A stretch of DNA of 64,000 bases from Acidimicrobiaceae bacterium (GTDB lineage: Bacteria > Actinomycetota > Acidimicrobiia > Acidimicrobiales > MedAcidi-G1): contig NZBE01000011.1 of assembly GCA_002687745.1 (NCBI GenBank), forward strand, positions 87,352 to 151,351. Reading direction: 5' to 3'. The number at the start of each line of letters is the position of its first letter. Positions within the stretch are counted from its first letter, which is position 1. A program made the translations under genes and the position numbers. Under the pieces are notes generated by a model. The model saw nothing but the letters and a program-made list of their open reading frames with translations. It was not told the origin of the DNA and did not search any database. This document shows positions 9,749-18,358 of this stretch, piece by piece.

Positions 9749-11311
9749 ATGTCCCTGCTGCTGCTCCGTCCGCCGTCGCGGCCAGGGCTGGCCCCGGTGC
9801 GGCGCCACCTCTTTCGACTCCTGGTCCCGATGGTGCTCGTTGTCGTTTCGGCGTCGGCCTGTCGGGCTGATGCGACCGTGTCGGTTCGACTCGGTGAGGA
9901 CGGCTCGGGCGTGGTCGAGGTCTCCCTGGCGCTTGATGACGAGGCGGTGGAGGCCGTTGGTGGAATCGACCACCAGATACGCCTCGAGGACCTTGAGGAT
10001 GCGGGATGGGAGGTCGATGGGCCGGAGCGGTCCCCTGATGACGGTCTTACCTCGGTGGTTGCGACCAAGGGCTTTGAGGTGCCCGACAGGCTTCCACCGA
10101 TCCTGGATGAGATCGCCGGGCCGGGGGTGTTCACCGACATGGGTCTCGTGCGGAATCGGTCGTTTGCACGTACGACGTGGAGCCTGTCGGGAAGGGTCGA
10201 CCTGTCGGGCGGCCTTGAGGCCTTCAGCGACCCGGCCCTCAGCGAAACCCTGTCGGGTCTGCCGTTGGGTCGCACGCGGGAGGAGTTGGCGGAACTGGCC
10301 GGTTGTGTCGGCTGCGACCCGGCTGACATGTTCAGCCTGGACCTGGTCGTTGCACTGCCCGGTGAGGTTGTCGCCAACGCCGACAGGGTTGATGAAGGTT
10401 CAGCCGTGTGGGTCGTGGCGTTGGGGGACTCGACGGCGACGTCTGTCGACGTGTCGGGGTCTGTCGCCGACCGGGCCCCACGACTCTGGTTGGGGGCGTC
10501 GCTGACCCTGGCCTCGCTGCTGGTTGCGCTGGGCCTGTTCCGCCTGGTTCGCCGCAACCTGGGCCACAACCCACCTGGCCGACGGGTGCGGCACCTGCCC
10601 AGGCCGAGCCGAAGGCGCGGACGTCCTGCCGAGATCATCGAGCAGAGGCCGCCCGGCCCCGAGGAGCCCGTCGAGCAGCGCCTGGAGCTCGTCGTGCTCG
10701 GGGGGATCGGGGTGGTCTGGGACGGAGGAACCGACCCGGAGGGCCTGCTCGTCTCGTTTGTAAGGGAACACGGGGGCATAGCCGACCCGCGCGAGGTTGC
10801 CGACCGGTACCGTGCCGCCAGCCTGGGCCAGGTCTCAGCGGCGGAGTTCTGGTCCGCTGTCGGGGTGGCCGGTGATGTAGCGGACCTCGACGCGGGGTAC
10901 CTGTCCGGTGTCAGGTTGCGGCCCGATGTCCCCGCGTTCCTCGACCAGATGCTCAAACGGGAGATGACGGTTGCATGCCTGACGAACGCTGTGCTCCCGT
11001 GGACCGTGCTGCTGCGGAGCAGGTTCAACCTTGATGGCCTGATCAGCCACTGGGTGGTCAGCGGTGAGGTGGGGGCACGCAAGCCCGGTCAGGCAATGTT
11101 CGAGGCACTCCGCCGCATGTCCGGGGTGCCTTTTTCAAACATGCTGCTGATCGATTCTGAGATTGCGACGCTCGAGGCGGCCCGAACCATGGGCATGTCG
11201 ACGGTTCTGATGACCGGTACGGCGCTGGTGCCTGAGGGCTTCGCACACCCGACCATCGACTCGTTCTCGGGTCTCTTCCGCAGGACGGCTGATGAGCCCC
11301 CGGGCCGGTAG
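9749..11311 (+). CDS. LppM-like lipoprotein domain with TM helix, fused to a C-terminal HAD-like domain
   Basis: Signal peptide and lipobox-like VSASAC; LppM-like layout (VALPGEVVANADRV...VVALGDSTA then TM WLGASLTLASLLVALGLFRLV); then HAD-like LTNAVLPW, VGARKPGQAMFEAL, MLLIDSEIATLEAARTMGM. Confidence 0.75.
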   Translation: MSLLLLRPPSRPGLAPVRRHLFRLLVPMVLVVVSASACRADATVSVRLGEDGSGVVEVSLALDDEAVEAVGGIDHQIRLEDLEDAGWEVDGPERSPDDGLTSVVATKGFEVPDRLPPILDEIAGPGVFTDMGLVRNRSFARTTWSLSGRVDLSGGLEAFSDPALSETLSGLPLGRTREELAELAGCVGCDPADMFSLDLVVALPGEVVANADRVDEGSAVWVVALGDSTATSVDVSGSVADRAPRLWLGASLTLASLLVALGLFRLVRRNLGHNPPGRRVRHLPRPSRRRGRPAEIIEQRPPGPEEPVEQRLELVVLGGIGVVWDGGTDPEGLLVSFVREHGGIADPREVADRYRAASLGQVSAAEFWSAVGVAGDVADLDAGYLSGVRLRPDVPAFLDQMLKREMTVACLTNAVLPWTVLLRSRFNLDGLISHWVVSGEVGARKPGQAMFEALRRMSGVPFSNMLLIDSEIATLEAARTMGMSTVLMTGTALVPEGFAHPTIDSFSGLFRRTADEPPGR

Positions 11312-11355
11312 GGGGTCCGGGCCGGTATTCCCCTGACCCTGTCACAGGCCTTCTC

Positions 11356-11361
11356 TAGGGT
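11356..11361 (+). promoter_or_regulatory. candidate leaderless -10 element TAGGGT, 7 nt before radA ATG
   Basis: CTGACC at 11333-11338, 17-nt spacer, TAGGGT, 7 nt, ATG 11369. Confidence 0.6.
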
Positions 11362-11368
11362 CGCCGAC

Positions 11369-12847
11369 ATGTCGATTGATGTGACCCGATCAGGCAGCAC
11401 ACGGAGTGCCGGCAGGTCTCCCAGCGGGGCTGCCGGTCGTGGCGGCCGAACCTCGTTCGTGTGCTCCGGATGTGGGGCCTCCCAGCCAAAGTGGGTCGGT
11501 TGCTGCCCGGGGTGTGGCGAGTGGAACACGCTCGAGGAGGCCCCTGTGGGCGGCTCGACGGTGCTGCACACAGTTGATGCCGTGCCGCTGGCACGGGTGC
11601 CTCCCACGTCGTTCCGGGCGGTTCCCACCGGGATCAGCGAGCTCGACAGGGCCCTCGGTGGTGGTCTTGTTCCGGGGTCGGTGACCCTCGTGGGCGGAGA
11701 GCCCGGCATCGGAAAGTCGACGCTGACGCTGCAGTTGGCGGCTGAGCAGGTGCGTTGCGGCCGGAGCGTCCTGATGGTCTGCGCCGAGGAGTCGACCACC
11801 CAGGTGAGAGGACGTGCAGAGAGGCTGGGTGGCCTCCACGATGACCTGCTGGTCACCTCTGTTTCCTCGATCGACGGAGTCGTCGATCTCGTCGACCGGC
11901 ACCGGCCCGACCTGTTGGTCGTGGATTCCATCCAGACCGTCCACCTGGCATCGGCCACCGGTGGAGCGCCGGGAAGCGCCGGTCAGGTCAGGGCCTGTGC
12001 CCAGCGCCTCGTGGTCGAGGCCAAGGCCCGTGGTCTGGCGACCGTTCTCGTCGGGCACCTGACCAAGGACGGCTCGCTGGCCGGGCCCAAGGTGCTCGAG
12101 CACGTGGTTGACACCGTTACCGAGCTGGCCGGCGACCGCCACCACGCGCTGCGCCTGCTGCGGGTCTCCAAGCACCGCTTCGGTCCCACCGACGAGTTGG
12201 GCCTGTTCGAGATGGCCTCCGCTGGACTGGTGCCGGTCGACGACCCCAGCGGCCTGTTCCTGGCCGACCGGTCCGTCGGTACGTCCGGCTCGGTCGTGCT
12301 CCCGGCCATGGAGGGGCACCGGACCCTCCTTGTCGAGTTGCAGGCACTCGTGGCAAGGTCAACCACGCCCCACCCCCGGCGTTCCTCACAGGGTGTCGAC
12401 CAGCGTCGCCTGGCGCTGCTGCTGGCGGTCCTCGAGCGCCGGGTCGGTCTGGACCTGTCCGGCGTCGATGTCTACGCCACCGCCGTCGGGGGTGTGCAGG
12501 TGACCGAACCCGGTTCCGACCTGCCTCTTGCTCTGGCGGTCGTGTCGGCGGCCACCAACCGGTGTCTGGTCGCTCAGGTGGTGGCATGTGGCGAGGTCGG
12601 CCTGGGGGGAGAGGTTCGCCAGGTGGCGGGTCTCGAGCGGCGCCTGCACGAGGCCCACCGCCTGGGGTTCAACCGGGCGATCCTCCCCGCGTCGGCTCCT
12701 GAGCCACCGGCGGGCATGACCGCAGTGCGGGTGGACACCCTTGCCGACGCCGTTGTGGCCGCCGGCCTCTCCCCCGGGCCTGCCGGGTCCGGAGTGGTGG
12801 TGTCGGCTGACCCTGTGGTGTCGACGGAGCCGCCACCCATGGGCTAG
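11369..12847 (+). CDS. radA: DNA repair protein RadA
   Basis: Zinc finger FVCSGCGASQPKWVGCCPGCGEWNTLEE; Walker A GGEPGIGKSTL; KNRFG-type KHRFGPTDELGLFEM; Lon-like C-terminus. Confidence 0.96.
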   Translation: MSIDVTRSGSTRSAGRSPSGAAGRGGRTSFVCSGCGASQPKWVGCCPGCGEWNTLEEAPVGGSTVLHTVDAVPLARVPPTSFRAVPTGISELDRALGGGLVPGSVTLVGGEPGIGKSTLTLQLAAEQVRCGRSVLMVCAEESTTQVRGRAERLGGLHDDLLVTSVSSIDGVVDLVDRHRPDLLVVDSIQTVHLASATGGAPGSAGQVRACAQRLVVEAKARGLATVLVGHLTKDGSLAGPKVLEHVVDTVTELAGDRHHALRLLRVSKHRFGPTDELGLFEMASAGLVPVDDPSGLFLADRSVGTSGSVVLPAMEGHRTLLVELQALVARSTTPHPRRSSQGVDQRRLALLLAVLERRVGLDLSGVDVYATAVGGVQVTEPGSDLPLALAVVSAATNRCLVAQVVACGEVGLGGEVRQVAGLERRLHEAHRLGFNRAILPASAPEPPAGMTAVRVDTLADAVVAAGLSPGPAGSGVVVSADPVVSTEPPPMG

Positions 12848-12856
12848 GCAGGGGCC

Positions 12857-13513
12857 ATGAGAATCAATCTGCCTTCCGGTACTGCTGCTGAACGGGTGTG
12901 TCCGGCAACTGGTTCAGCAAGCCGTGGTCTGGTCGTTGTTCCCGACATCATGGGCCTGCGGCCCCTGTGCGACGGCATCGTGGCGGACGTGTCAGCTGCG
13001 ACCGGCTGGTCGGTGTGTGCATTCGAGCTCTATCCGGGTCAGGAGCACCTGGACCTCGAAGGGCGTCACGAGGCTGCAGGTGCTCTGAGCGATGAGCGGG
13101 TGCTCGGCGATGCCATCGCCGCAGCCGATGCCACGGGTGCCGAAACCGTCGGAATCCTGGGCTTCTGCATGGGCGGCATGTACGTGATGAAGGCCGTGAC
13201 CACGGGGCGGTTCGACCGGCACTGCCCCTTCTACGGCATGATCAGGGTGCCTGAGCGCTGGTACGGCGTTGGCCAGGGTGAGCCCCTCGCCGCGCTGTCA
13301 GAGGGCGACGCCTCGTCGGTGCTGGCGATCATCGGGTGCGATGACCCGTACACCCCTCCGGTCGATGTCGATGACCTCGAGGCAACCGGTGCCACCGTGG
13401 TGCGCTACGAGGACGCCGGCCACGGTTTCGTCCATGATCCTTCCCGGCCTTCGCACCGGGCAGCCGATGCAGCCGATGCCTGGAAGCGGGTCCTCGAGTG
13501 GATGGGTGCCTGA
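12857..13513 (+). CDS. dienelactone hydrolase family protein
   Basis: VVVPDIMGLRPLCDGIV, GILGFCMGGMYV (nucleophile elbow GFCMGG), DAGHGFVHDPSRPSH. Confidence 0.85.
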   Translation: MRINLPSGTAAERVCPATGSASRGLVVVPDIMGLRPLCDGIVADVSAATGWSVCAFELYPGQEHLDLEGRHEAAGALSDERVLGDAIAAADATGAETVGILGFCMGGMYVMKAVTTGRFDRHCPFYGMIRVPERWYGVGQGEPLAALSEGDASSVLAIIGCDDPYTPPVDVDDLEATGATVVRYEDAGHGFVHDPSRPSHRAADAADAWKRVLEWMGA

Positions 13514-13532
13514 GCAGACAGGTCAGCTCAGG

Positions 13533-14192
13533 TCAGCGGGCCCTGATGGTCAGCTGTTCGCGGTTGGTGACGCGGTAGGTCCGGTCGATCTGTTCGATCC
13601 ATCCGAGCCTGATGAACGAGGCGATTGCCTTGTTGACACGTTCCCGCGAGGCCCCGACCATGCCGGCCAACTCCTCCTGGGTGATCGGGAGGAGGAATTC
13701 GTCTGACTCTCCGGCCAGTTCCAGGAGCCGCTTGGCGGTGCGGCCCGTTACGTCGAGGAACACGGAGTCGGCCAGGGCTTCGTCCATATTGCGTAGCCGT
13801 CTGGCGAGCATCTCGACCACGGGCCAGAGCAGGGAGGGGTCTGACTGGTAGAGGTTGTTCAGCGGCTCGTAGGGGACCGCGGTGATCACCGACACTTCGA
13901 GGGCACGGGCCTCGGCGGATCTGCCCCGCCCGCTGAACAGGCCCATCTCGCCGAACAGGTCACCGGGCTCCATCAGGGCCACCATTGATTCGCGGCCATC
14001 GATCGACTTGTTGGCAATGGCGATTCGGCCCGAGACGACCACGTAGAGCTCATCGGGGGTGTCTCCCTCTTCGAAGATGACGTCTCCGCGTTGCAGGTCA
14101 CGGTCAGTCGACACCGCTGCGATGGCGTCGAGGTCGGCTGGGCCGAGGCCGGAAAAGAGCGTTGTTTCGCTGAGGAGGGTGGTGTCTGGCAT
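13533..14192 (-). CDS. Crp/Fnr family transcriptional regulator
   Basis: cNMP-binding domain with GDLFGEMGLFSGRGRSAEARALE; winged HTH ITQEELAGMVGASRERVNKAIASF. Confidence 0.93.
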   Translation of the reverse strand: MPDTTLLSETTLFSGLGPADLDAIAAVSTDRDLQRGDVIFEEGDTPDELYVVVSGRIAIANKSIDGRESMVALMEPGDLFGEMGLFSGRGRSAEARALEVSVITAVPYEPLNNLYQSDPSLLWPVVEMLARRLRNMDEALADSVFLDVTGRTAKRLLELAGESDEFLLPITQEELAGMVGASRERVNKAIASFIRLGWIEQIDRTYRVTNREQLTIRAR

Positions 14193-14282
14193 GTCGGTTG
14201 GCCATGCTAGTTAGGTGCACGACCGTCAATCAGCATCGACCGCAACCAGAGGGGTGTCCCGGCTGCCATCCGGGTGTTCGCC

Positions 14283-14936
14283 ATGAGCGTGTGGACCGTT
14301 GTTGTGGCCGCCGGGGAGGGCCGCAGGTTCGGCTCCGACAAGCAGTCGGCTGACCTGGGGGGAGTGTCTGTGCTCGGTCGTTCGGTCGCTACTGCGTCTG
14401 CGGTCTCGGACGGGGGGGTTGTCGTTGTCGGAGAGAGCCGGGTCGAAGGGGTCCGGGCGCTCATGGCCGGTGTTGTCGGTGTTGTCGAGGTGGTCGGCGG
14501 TGGAGCCACCCGTTCTGCATCGGTGAGGGCGGGTCTTGCGTCGGTTCCCGGTTCTGTCGAGGTGGTGCTCGTGCACGACGGTGCCCGGCCCCTCGCTACC
14601 GAGGCCGTCTACGGGCGTGTGATCGCCGCCGTGAGAGCCGGAGCCGATGCCGTGGTTCCGGCTGTAGCCGTTTCCGACTCGCTGCGGTCCACATCGGGTG
14701 GCGTCGTCGACCGCGAGTCGGTTGTGGCGGTGCAGACCCCTCAGGGATTTCGGACCGCTGCGATCAGGGCCGCCCATGCCGCTGGAGGAGATGCCAGCGA
14801 CGACGCCACGTTGGTGGATGTCAACGGTGGCAGAGTGGTGGTCGTGGAGGGTGAGACAGACAACGTGAAGATCACCCGACCGGTCGACCTCGAGGTCGCC
14901 AGGTGCCTGTTGGCGGAAGGATTCCAGGATGCCTGA
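14283..14936 (+). CDS. ispD: 2-C-methyl-D-erythritol 4-phosphate cytidylyltransferase
   Basis: VVVAAGEGRRFGSDKQ, VLVHDGARPLAT, VQTPQGFRTAAIRAAH, DDATLVD, GETDNVKITRPVDLEVA. Confidence 0.94.
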   Translation: MSVWTVVVAAGEGRRFGSDKQSADLGGVSVLGRSVATASAVSDGGVVVVGESRVEGVRALMAGVVGVVEVVGGGATRSASVRAGLASVPGSVEVVLVHDGARPLATEAVYGRVIAAVRAGADAVVPAVAVSDSLRSTSGGVVDRESVVAVQTPQGFRTAAIRAAHAAGGDASDDATLVDVNGGRVVVVEGETDNVKITRPVDLEVARCLLAEGFQDA

Positions 14937-15405
14937 GATGCGGGTGGGGCAGGGATTCGACGTCCACCCGTTCTCCGAGGATCCGGCCCGGCAGCTGGTG
15001 CTGGGCGGAGTGGTGCTGGAGGGCCCTGGCCTCGTTGGGCACAGCGACTCCGACCCGGTCTCACACGCCTGCATCGATGCCCTGCTGGGTGCAGCAGGTA
15101 TGGGCGACATCGGGGAGCGCTACCCCGATACGGATCCGGCCCTTTCCGGTGCCGACAGCGTCAGCCTTTTGGCCGACACCATCGCCGCACTGGATTCCGA
15201 GGGCTGGCGGGTGGTCAACCTGGACTGCACGGTTGTGCTCGAGGCACCGAGGCTGGCACCGCACCGGGCTGCGATTCGGGATCGCCTGGGTTCGGTGGTC
15301 GGTGCACCTGTATCGGTGAAGGCCAGGCGGGCCGAGGGCCTCGGCGCCCTGGGTCGCCGTGAGGGGATCGCTGCAATGGCAGTGGTCCTGTTGGAGCGAG
15401 GGTGA
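14929..15405 (+). CDS. ispF: 2-C-methyl-D-erythritol 2,4-cyclodiphosphate synthase
   Basis: VGQGFDVHPF, GHSDSDPVSHACIDALLGAAGMGDIG, EGLGALGRREGIAAMAVVLL. Confidence 0.95.
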   Translation: MPEMRVGQGFDVHPFSEDPARQLVLGGVVLEGPGLVGHSDSDPVSHACIDALLGAAGMGDIGERYPDTDPALSGADSVSLLADTIAALDSEGWRVVNLDCTVVLEAPRLAPHRAAIRDRLGSVVGAPVSVKARRAEGLGALGRREGIAAMAVVLLERG

Positions 15406-16328
15406 GCGCGCCCAGGGGCCGACGTGGGCCTGCTCGGGGTGGCGGCGGTGCCGGTGGTCGTGGTGGTGGACGCGGGCGCGGCCCGGGACGTGACACAAGG
15501 TCACGGGGCGGTGGTGGCCAACGCGGATCCACCCCCGTTCGGGGACGTTCCACAGAGCCCCCGAAGGGCCTCGGCGGCGACCAGGTTGAGGGCAGGCACG
15601 CCGTTCGTGAGCTGCTGCTGGCTGGTACCCGTCGCACGAGGGAGGTGGTGCTGGCTGCCGAGATGGATTCGGCTCCGATCCTCGATGACATAATCGACCT
15701 GGCCGACGAGGCGAGGGTCACGATCCGTGAGTTGCCGCGTTCCAAGTTCGAGTCGATGGCCAGGACCGATGCCCCTCAGGGCGTGCTGGCAATGGCTGCA
15801 CCTCTTCGGGACCACGGGTTGGAGGAGCTGGTGCACCGTGATGCCTCGGGTGCCGATCCGTTCCTGTTGATGCTCGACGGGATCACCGACCCGGGGAACC
15901 TGGGGGCGATCCTGCGTTCCGCCGAGTGCGCCGGCGTGACCGGTGTGATCATGCCGAGGCACCGTGCCGCCAGGGTCTCACCCACGGCTGCCAAGGCTGC
16001 AGCCGGGGCAGTCGAGCACCTGCGCATGGCGAGCGTGTCCGGCCTGCCCAAGGCCATGGGCCGCCTCGCCGACGCCGGCATCTGGTCGGTTGGGCTCGAC
16101 GTCGGTGGTGACCAGCTGATCCACGACCTGAAGGTGGCCGACCAGCCGTTGGCCCTGGTGATGGGTGCCGAGGGTGCGGGTCTTTCGCGCCTCGTCAGGG
16201 AGCGCTGTGACGCCCTGGCGCACATCCCGCTACGGGGGGTGCTGGGGTCCATGAACGTGTCGGCTGCGGCTGCCGTGGCCCTGTTCGAGGTTGCACGCCA
16301 CAGGACCATGCCCGGCGGGGAGAGCTGA
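15402..16328 (+). CDS. rlmB: TrmH/SpoU family 23S rRNA (guanosine-2'-O)-methyltransferase
   Basis: Gly/Arg-rich N-terminus, then LLMLDGITDPGNLGAILRSAECAGVTGVI, LVMGAEGAGLSRLVRERCD, HIPLRGVLGSMNVSAAAAVALFE. Confidence 0.92.
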   Translation: MSAPRGRRGPARGGGGAGGRGGGRGRGPGRDTRSRGGGGQRGSTPVRGRSTEPPKGLGGDQVEGRHAVRELLLAGTRRTREVVLAAEMDSAPILDDIIDLADEARVTIRELPRSKFESMARTDAPQGVLAMAAPLRDHGLEELVHRDASGADPFLLMLDGITDPGNLGAILRSAECAGVTGVIMPRHRAARVSPTAAKAAAGAVEHLRMASVSGLPKAMGRLADAGIWSVGLDVGGDQLIHDLKVADQPLALVMGAEGAGLSRLVRERCDALAHIPLRGVLGSMNVSAAAAVALFEVARHRTMPGGES

Positions 16329-16402
16329 GCCCGAGGTCGGATTCGAACCGACGACCTGACGCTTACAAGGCGCCTGCTCTGACCAACTGAGCTACTCGGG
16401 CG
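16329..16402 (-). tRNA. tRNA-Thr (anticodon UGU)
   Basis: Minus strand GCCCGAG TA GCTC AGTTGGTCA GAGC A GGCGC CTTGTAA GCGTC A GGTCG TCGG TTCGAAT CCGA CCTCGGGC folds as a cloverleaf with loop CU-UGU-AA; CCA not encoded. Confidence 0.96.
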
Positions 16403-16551
16403 GGATGGCGCGAAACGTGGTGCGTAATGGCCTCACGCCGCGATTCCCTCGGCCCTAAGGGTACTTAGGTCGCCCGGCAGTGGGGTTCTCCGGATCGAGG
16501 GCAGCAATAGACAGGCCACGGGTCATCAGTGGCCTTGGCAGCTACCACCTC

Positions 16552-16561
16552 CAGGTACCTG
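16552..16561. promoter_or_regulatory. perfect 10-bp palindrome CAGGTACCTG upstream of a TACCCT -10-like box; operator candidate
   Basis: CAGGTACCTG is self-complementary; TACCCT at 16565-16570; gene starts at 16605 with GGGGAGGAG upstream. Confidence 0.3.
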
Positions 16562-16604
16562 AACTACCCTTCGCGTACCACTGCAGCCGGGGAGGAGTGG
16601 TCCG

Positions 16605-17360
16605 ATGACAGCCGATGAGAGCACTGCTGCCGATCTGGATGAGGACCAGATCCGCGTGGATCTGGCCGCAGCCTTCCGGCTCGCCGCCAGGATGGATCTC
16701 CACGAGTCGGTTGCCAACCACTTCAGCGCAACCGTCTCACCGGACGGCAAGCGGTTCCTCTGCAACCCCAGGTGGCGGCACTTCGCCCTGGTGAAGGCCA
16801 GCGAACTGCTGCTCCTGGATGCCGACGACCCGACGACCATGGACCGGCCGGATGCACCTGATGCCTCCGCCTGGTGCATCCACGGTGCGATCCATGCCCG
16901 CATTCCGACCGCCAGGGCTGTGTTGCACTGCCACCCCCCCTATGCCACGGCCGTGTGTGGCCTGGCCGACCCGACCATTCCGCCGATCGACCAGGCCACG
17001 GCACGCTTCTGGGGCCGCACTGTCTACGACATGGAGATCAGCGGTCCGCCAGACGATCCGGTCGAGGGCACCCGGGTGGCTGAGGCCATGGTGGGTAACA
17101 CGGTGATGATGATGGGCAACCACGGCGTGACGGTGGTGGGCGAGACGGTCGCCCACGCCTTCGAGGAGCTCTACTACCTGGAGCGGGCCTGTCGGAACGT
17201 GGTGCTTGCCCTCAGTTCGGGCAGGCCGTTACGCGTCATGGATGATGCCCTGGCGGCGAGCGTGGTCCGGATGTGGTCACGCTTCACCGACCAGGGTGTG
17301 GCCCACTTCAACGAACAGAAGGCACTCCTGGACCTCGAGGATTCCAGTTACCGGGACTGA
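16605..17360 (+). CDS. class II aldolase/adducin family protein
   Basis: HIPTARAVLHCHPPYATAVCGL-type metal site, MMMGNHGVTVVGETVAHAFEELYYLERAC. Confidence 0.9.
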   Translation: MTADESTAADLDEDQIRVDLAAAFRLAARMDLHESVANHFSATVSPDGKRFLCNPRWRHFALVKASELLLLDADDPTTMDRPDAPDASAWCIHGAIHARIPTARAVLHCHPPYATAVCGLADPTIPPIDQATARFWGRTVYDMEISGPPDDPVEGTRVAEAMVGNTVMMMGNHGVTVVGETVAHAFEELYYLERACRNVVLALSSGRPLRVMDDALAASVVRMWSRFTDQGVAHFNEQKALLDLEDSSYRD

Positions 17361-17464
17361 CAGGGGGTGGTGTGCCTCCAACCGGTACGGATAGGTCGGC
17401 GCCACGGAGGCAATGCCCAGGGGGGGTGCTTGTAAAGGCCTTCCTGCTGGGTGATGATCACCAC

Positions 17465-17719
17465 ATGGCCCTGACCCAGCGAGACCGGGAGATCCTGGAC
17501 TTCGAGCGCACCTGGTGGGATTCCCCTGCCCCGAAGGATGTCCAGATACTGGAACGCTTCGAGTTGTCGGCCACCCGCTACCAGCAGCTGTTGACCACCC
17601 TGCTCGAGGACGAGGAGGCGATGGCCTACGACCCGCTCGTCGTCCGACGGCTCCAACGGCAGCGCGAGAGGCGCCGCCGCGCACGCTTCGAGAGCCCGGT
17701 GGTCGAGGACACCAAGTGA
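17465..17719 (+). CDS. DUF3263 domain-containing protein
   Basis: LTQRDREILDFERTWWDSPAPKDVQILERFELSATRYQQLLTTLLEDEEAMAYDPLVVRRLQRQRERRRRAR. Confidence 0.88.
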   Translation: MALTQRDREILDFERTWWDSPAPKDVQILERFELSATRYQQLLTTLLEDEEAMAYDPLVVRRLQRQRERRRRARFESPVVEDTK

Positions 17720-18348
17720 ACGTCCGGCGGCGCGGGCGCAACGTCGGGCTGGGCCCCAGCAACCCGGCAGCAGCGCCCAGGGCGTTCCTCCTGATAGCCG
17801 TGGCGCTGGTAATCGGCCTGGTCCTGTTGTGGAAGGCGGTGGACAGCGATGTCGGCACCGTGGCCGTAACCGGGCCGGCCGGTGACGATGACCAGGTTCA
17901 GGTCGACGAGGACCCTGATGTGGTCGAGACAGTTGCCCCTGACGACTCCGCTGATGTGGCACCCACCACCGAGGCCCCCGTTGTGACGACCACCACCGCA
18001 GTGGTCCTGTTCCCGAGCCGGTCACCCAGCGAGGTGAAGGTCCTCGTGGCAAACGGTTCAGGCATAGGCGGCGCAGCCGGAGCTGTAACCGACATCTTGA
18101 ACCCCAGGGGCTACGCCCTTGAATCGCCGGCCAACGCCAACCGCACCGACGTGTCGGGCATCTTCTACCGGTCCGGCTTTGCCGACGATGCCCGGATGGT
18201 CATGGAGGTCGTCGCGCCGGGCAACCCGGACCTGTTGTCCCAGATGCCCACAGGGGGACTGTCGGTTCCCGACGGCACCCTTGAGCGCCTGGCCAATGCC
18301 GACGTCGTAGTCGTACTCGGCGCTGATGGAATCATCTACTCGGGCTGA
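17716..18348 (+). CDS. membrane-anchored LytR_C (LytR C-terminal) domain protein, VirR-like
   Basis: Single N-terminal TM, acidic/T-rich linker, then VKVLVANGSGIGGAAGAVTDILNPRGYAL... GTG start overlaps the DUF3263 stop. Confidence 0.82.
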   Translation: MNVRRRGRNVGLGPSNPAAAPRAFLLIAVALVIGLVLLWKAVDSDVGTVAVTGPAGDDDQVQVDEDPDVVETVAPDDSADVAPTTEAPVVTTTTAVVLFPSRSPSEVKVLVANGSGIGGAAGAVTDILNPRGYALESPANANRTDVSGIFYRSGFADDARMVMEVVAPGNPDLLSQMPTGGLSVPDGTLERLANADVVVVLGADGIIYSG

Positions 18349-18358
18349 GGTTTCGCCG

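Noticed and set aside
9553-11082. 509-aa minus-strand ORF opposite LppM-HAD
   Set aside because: Ser/Arg/Thr-rich translation without domains, antisense to a gene with clear signal peptide and domain motifs.
11300-11327. 11-bp direct repeat CCGGGCCGGTA after LppM-HAD
   Set aside because: Short GC-rich repeat of two copies, one within the coding end; likely composition-driven.
13521-13552. Repeated GGTCAGC words between DLH hydrolase and Crp gene
   Set aside because: Very short, irregular spacing, overlaps the Crp stop region; no support for an operator.
16329-16402. tRNA-Thr as an integration site for a mobile element
   Set aside because: No integrase, attachment-site repeat or foreign gene block next to it.
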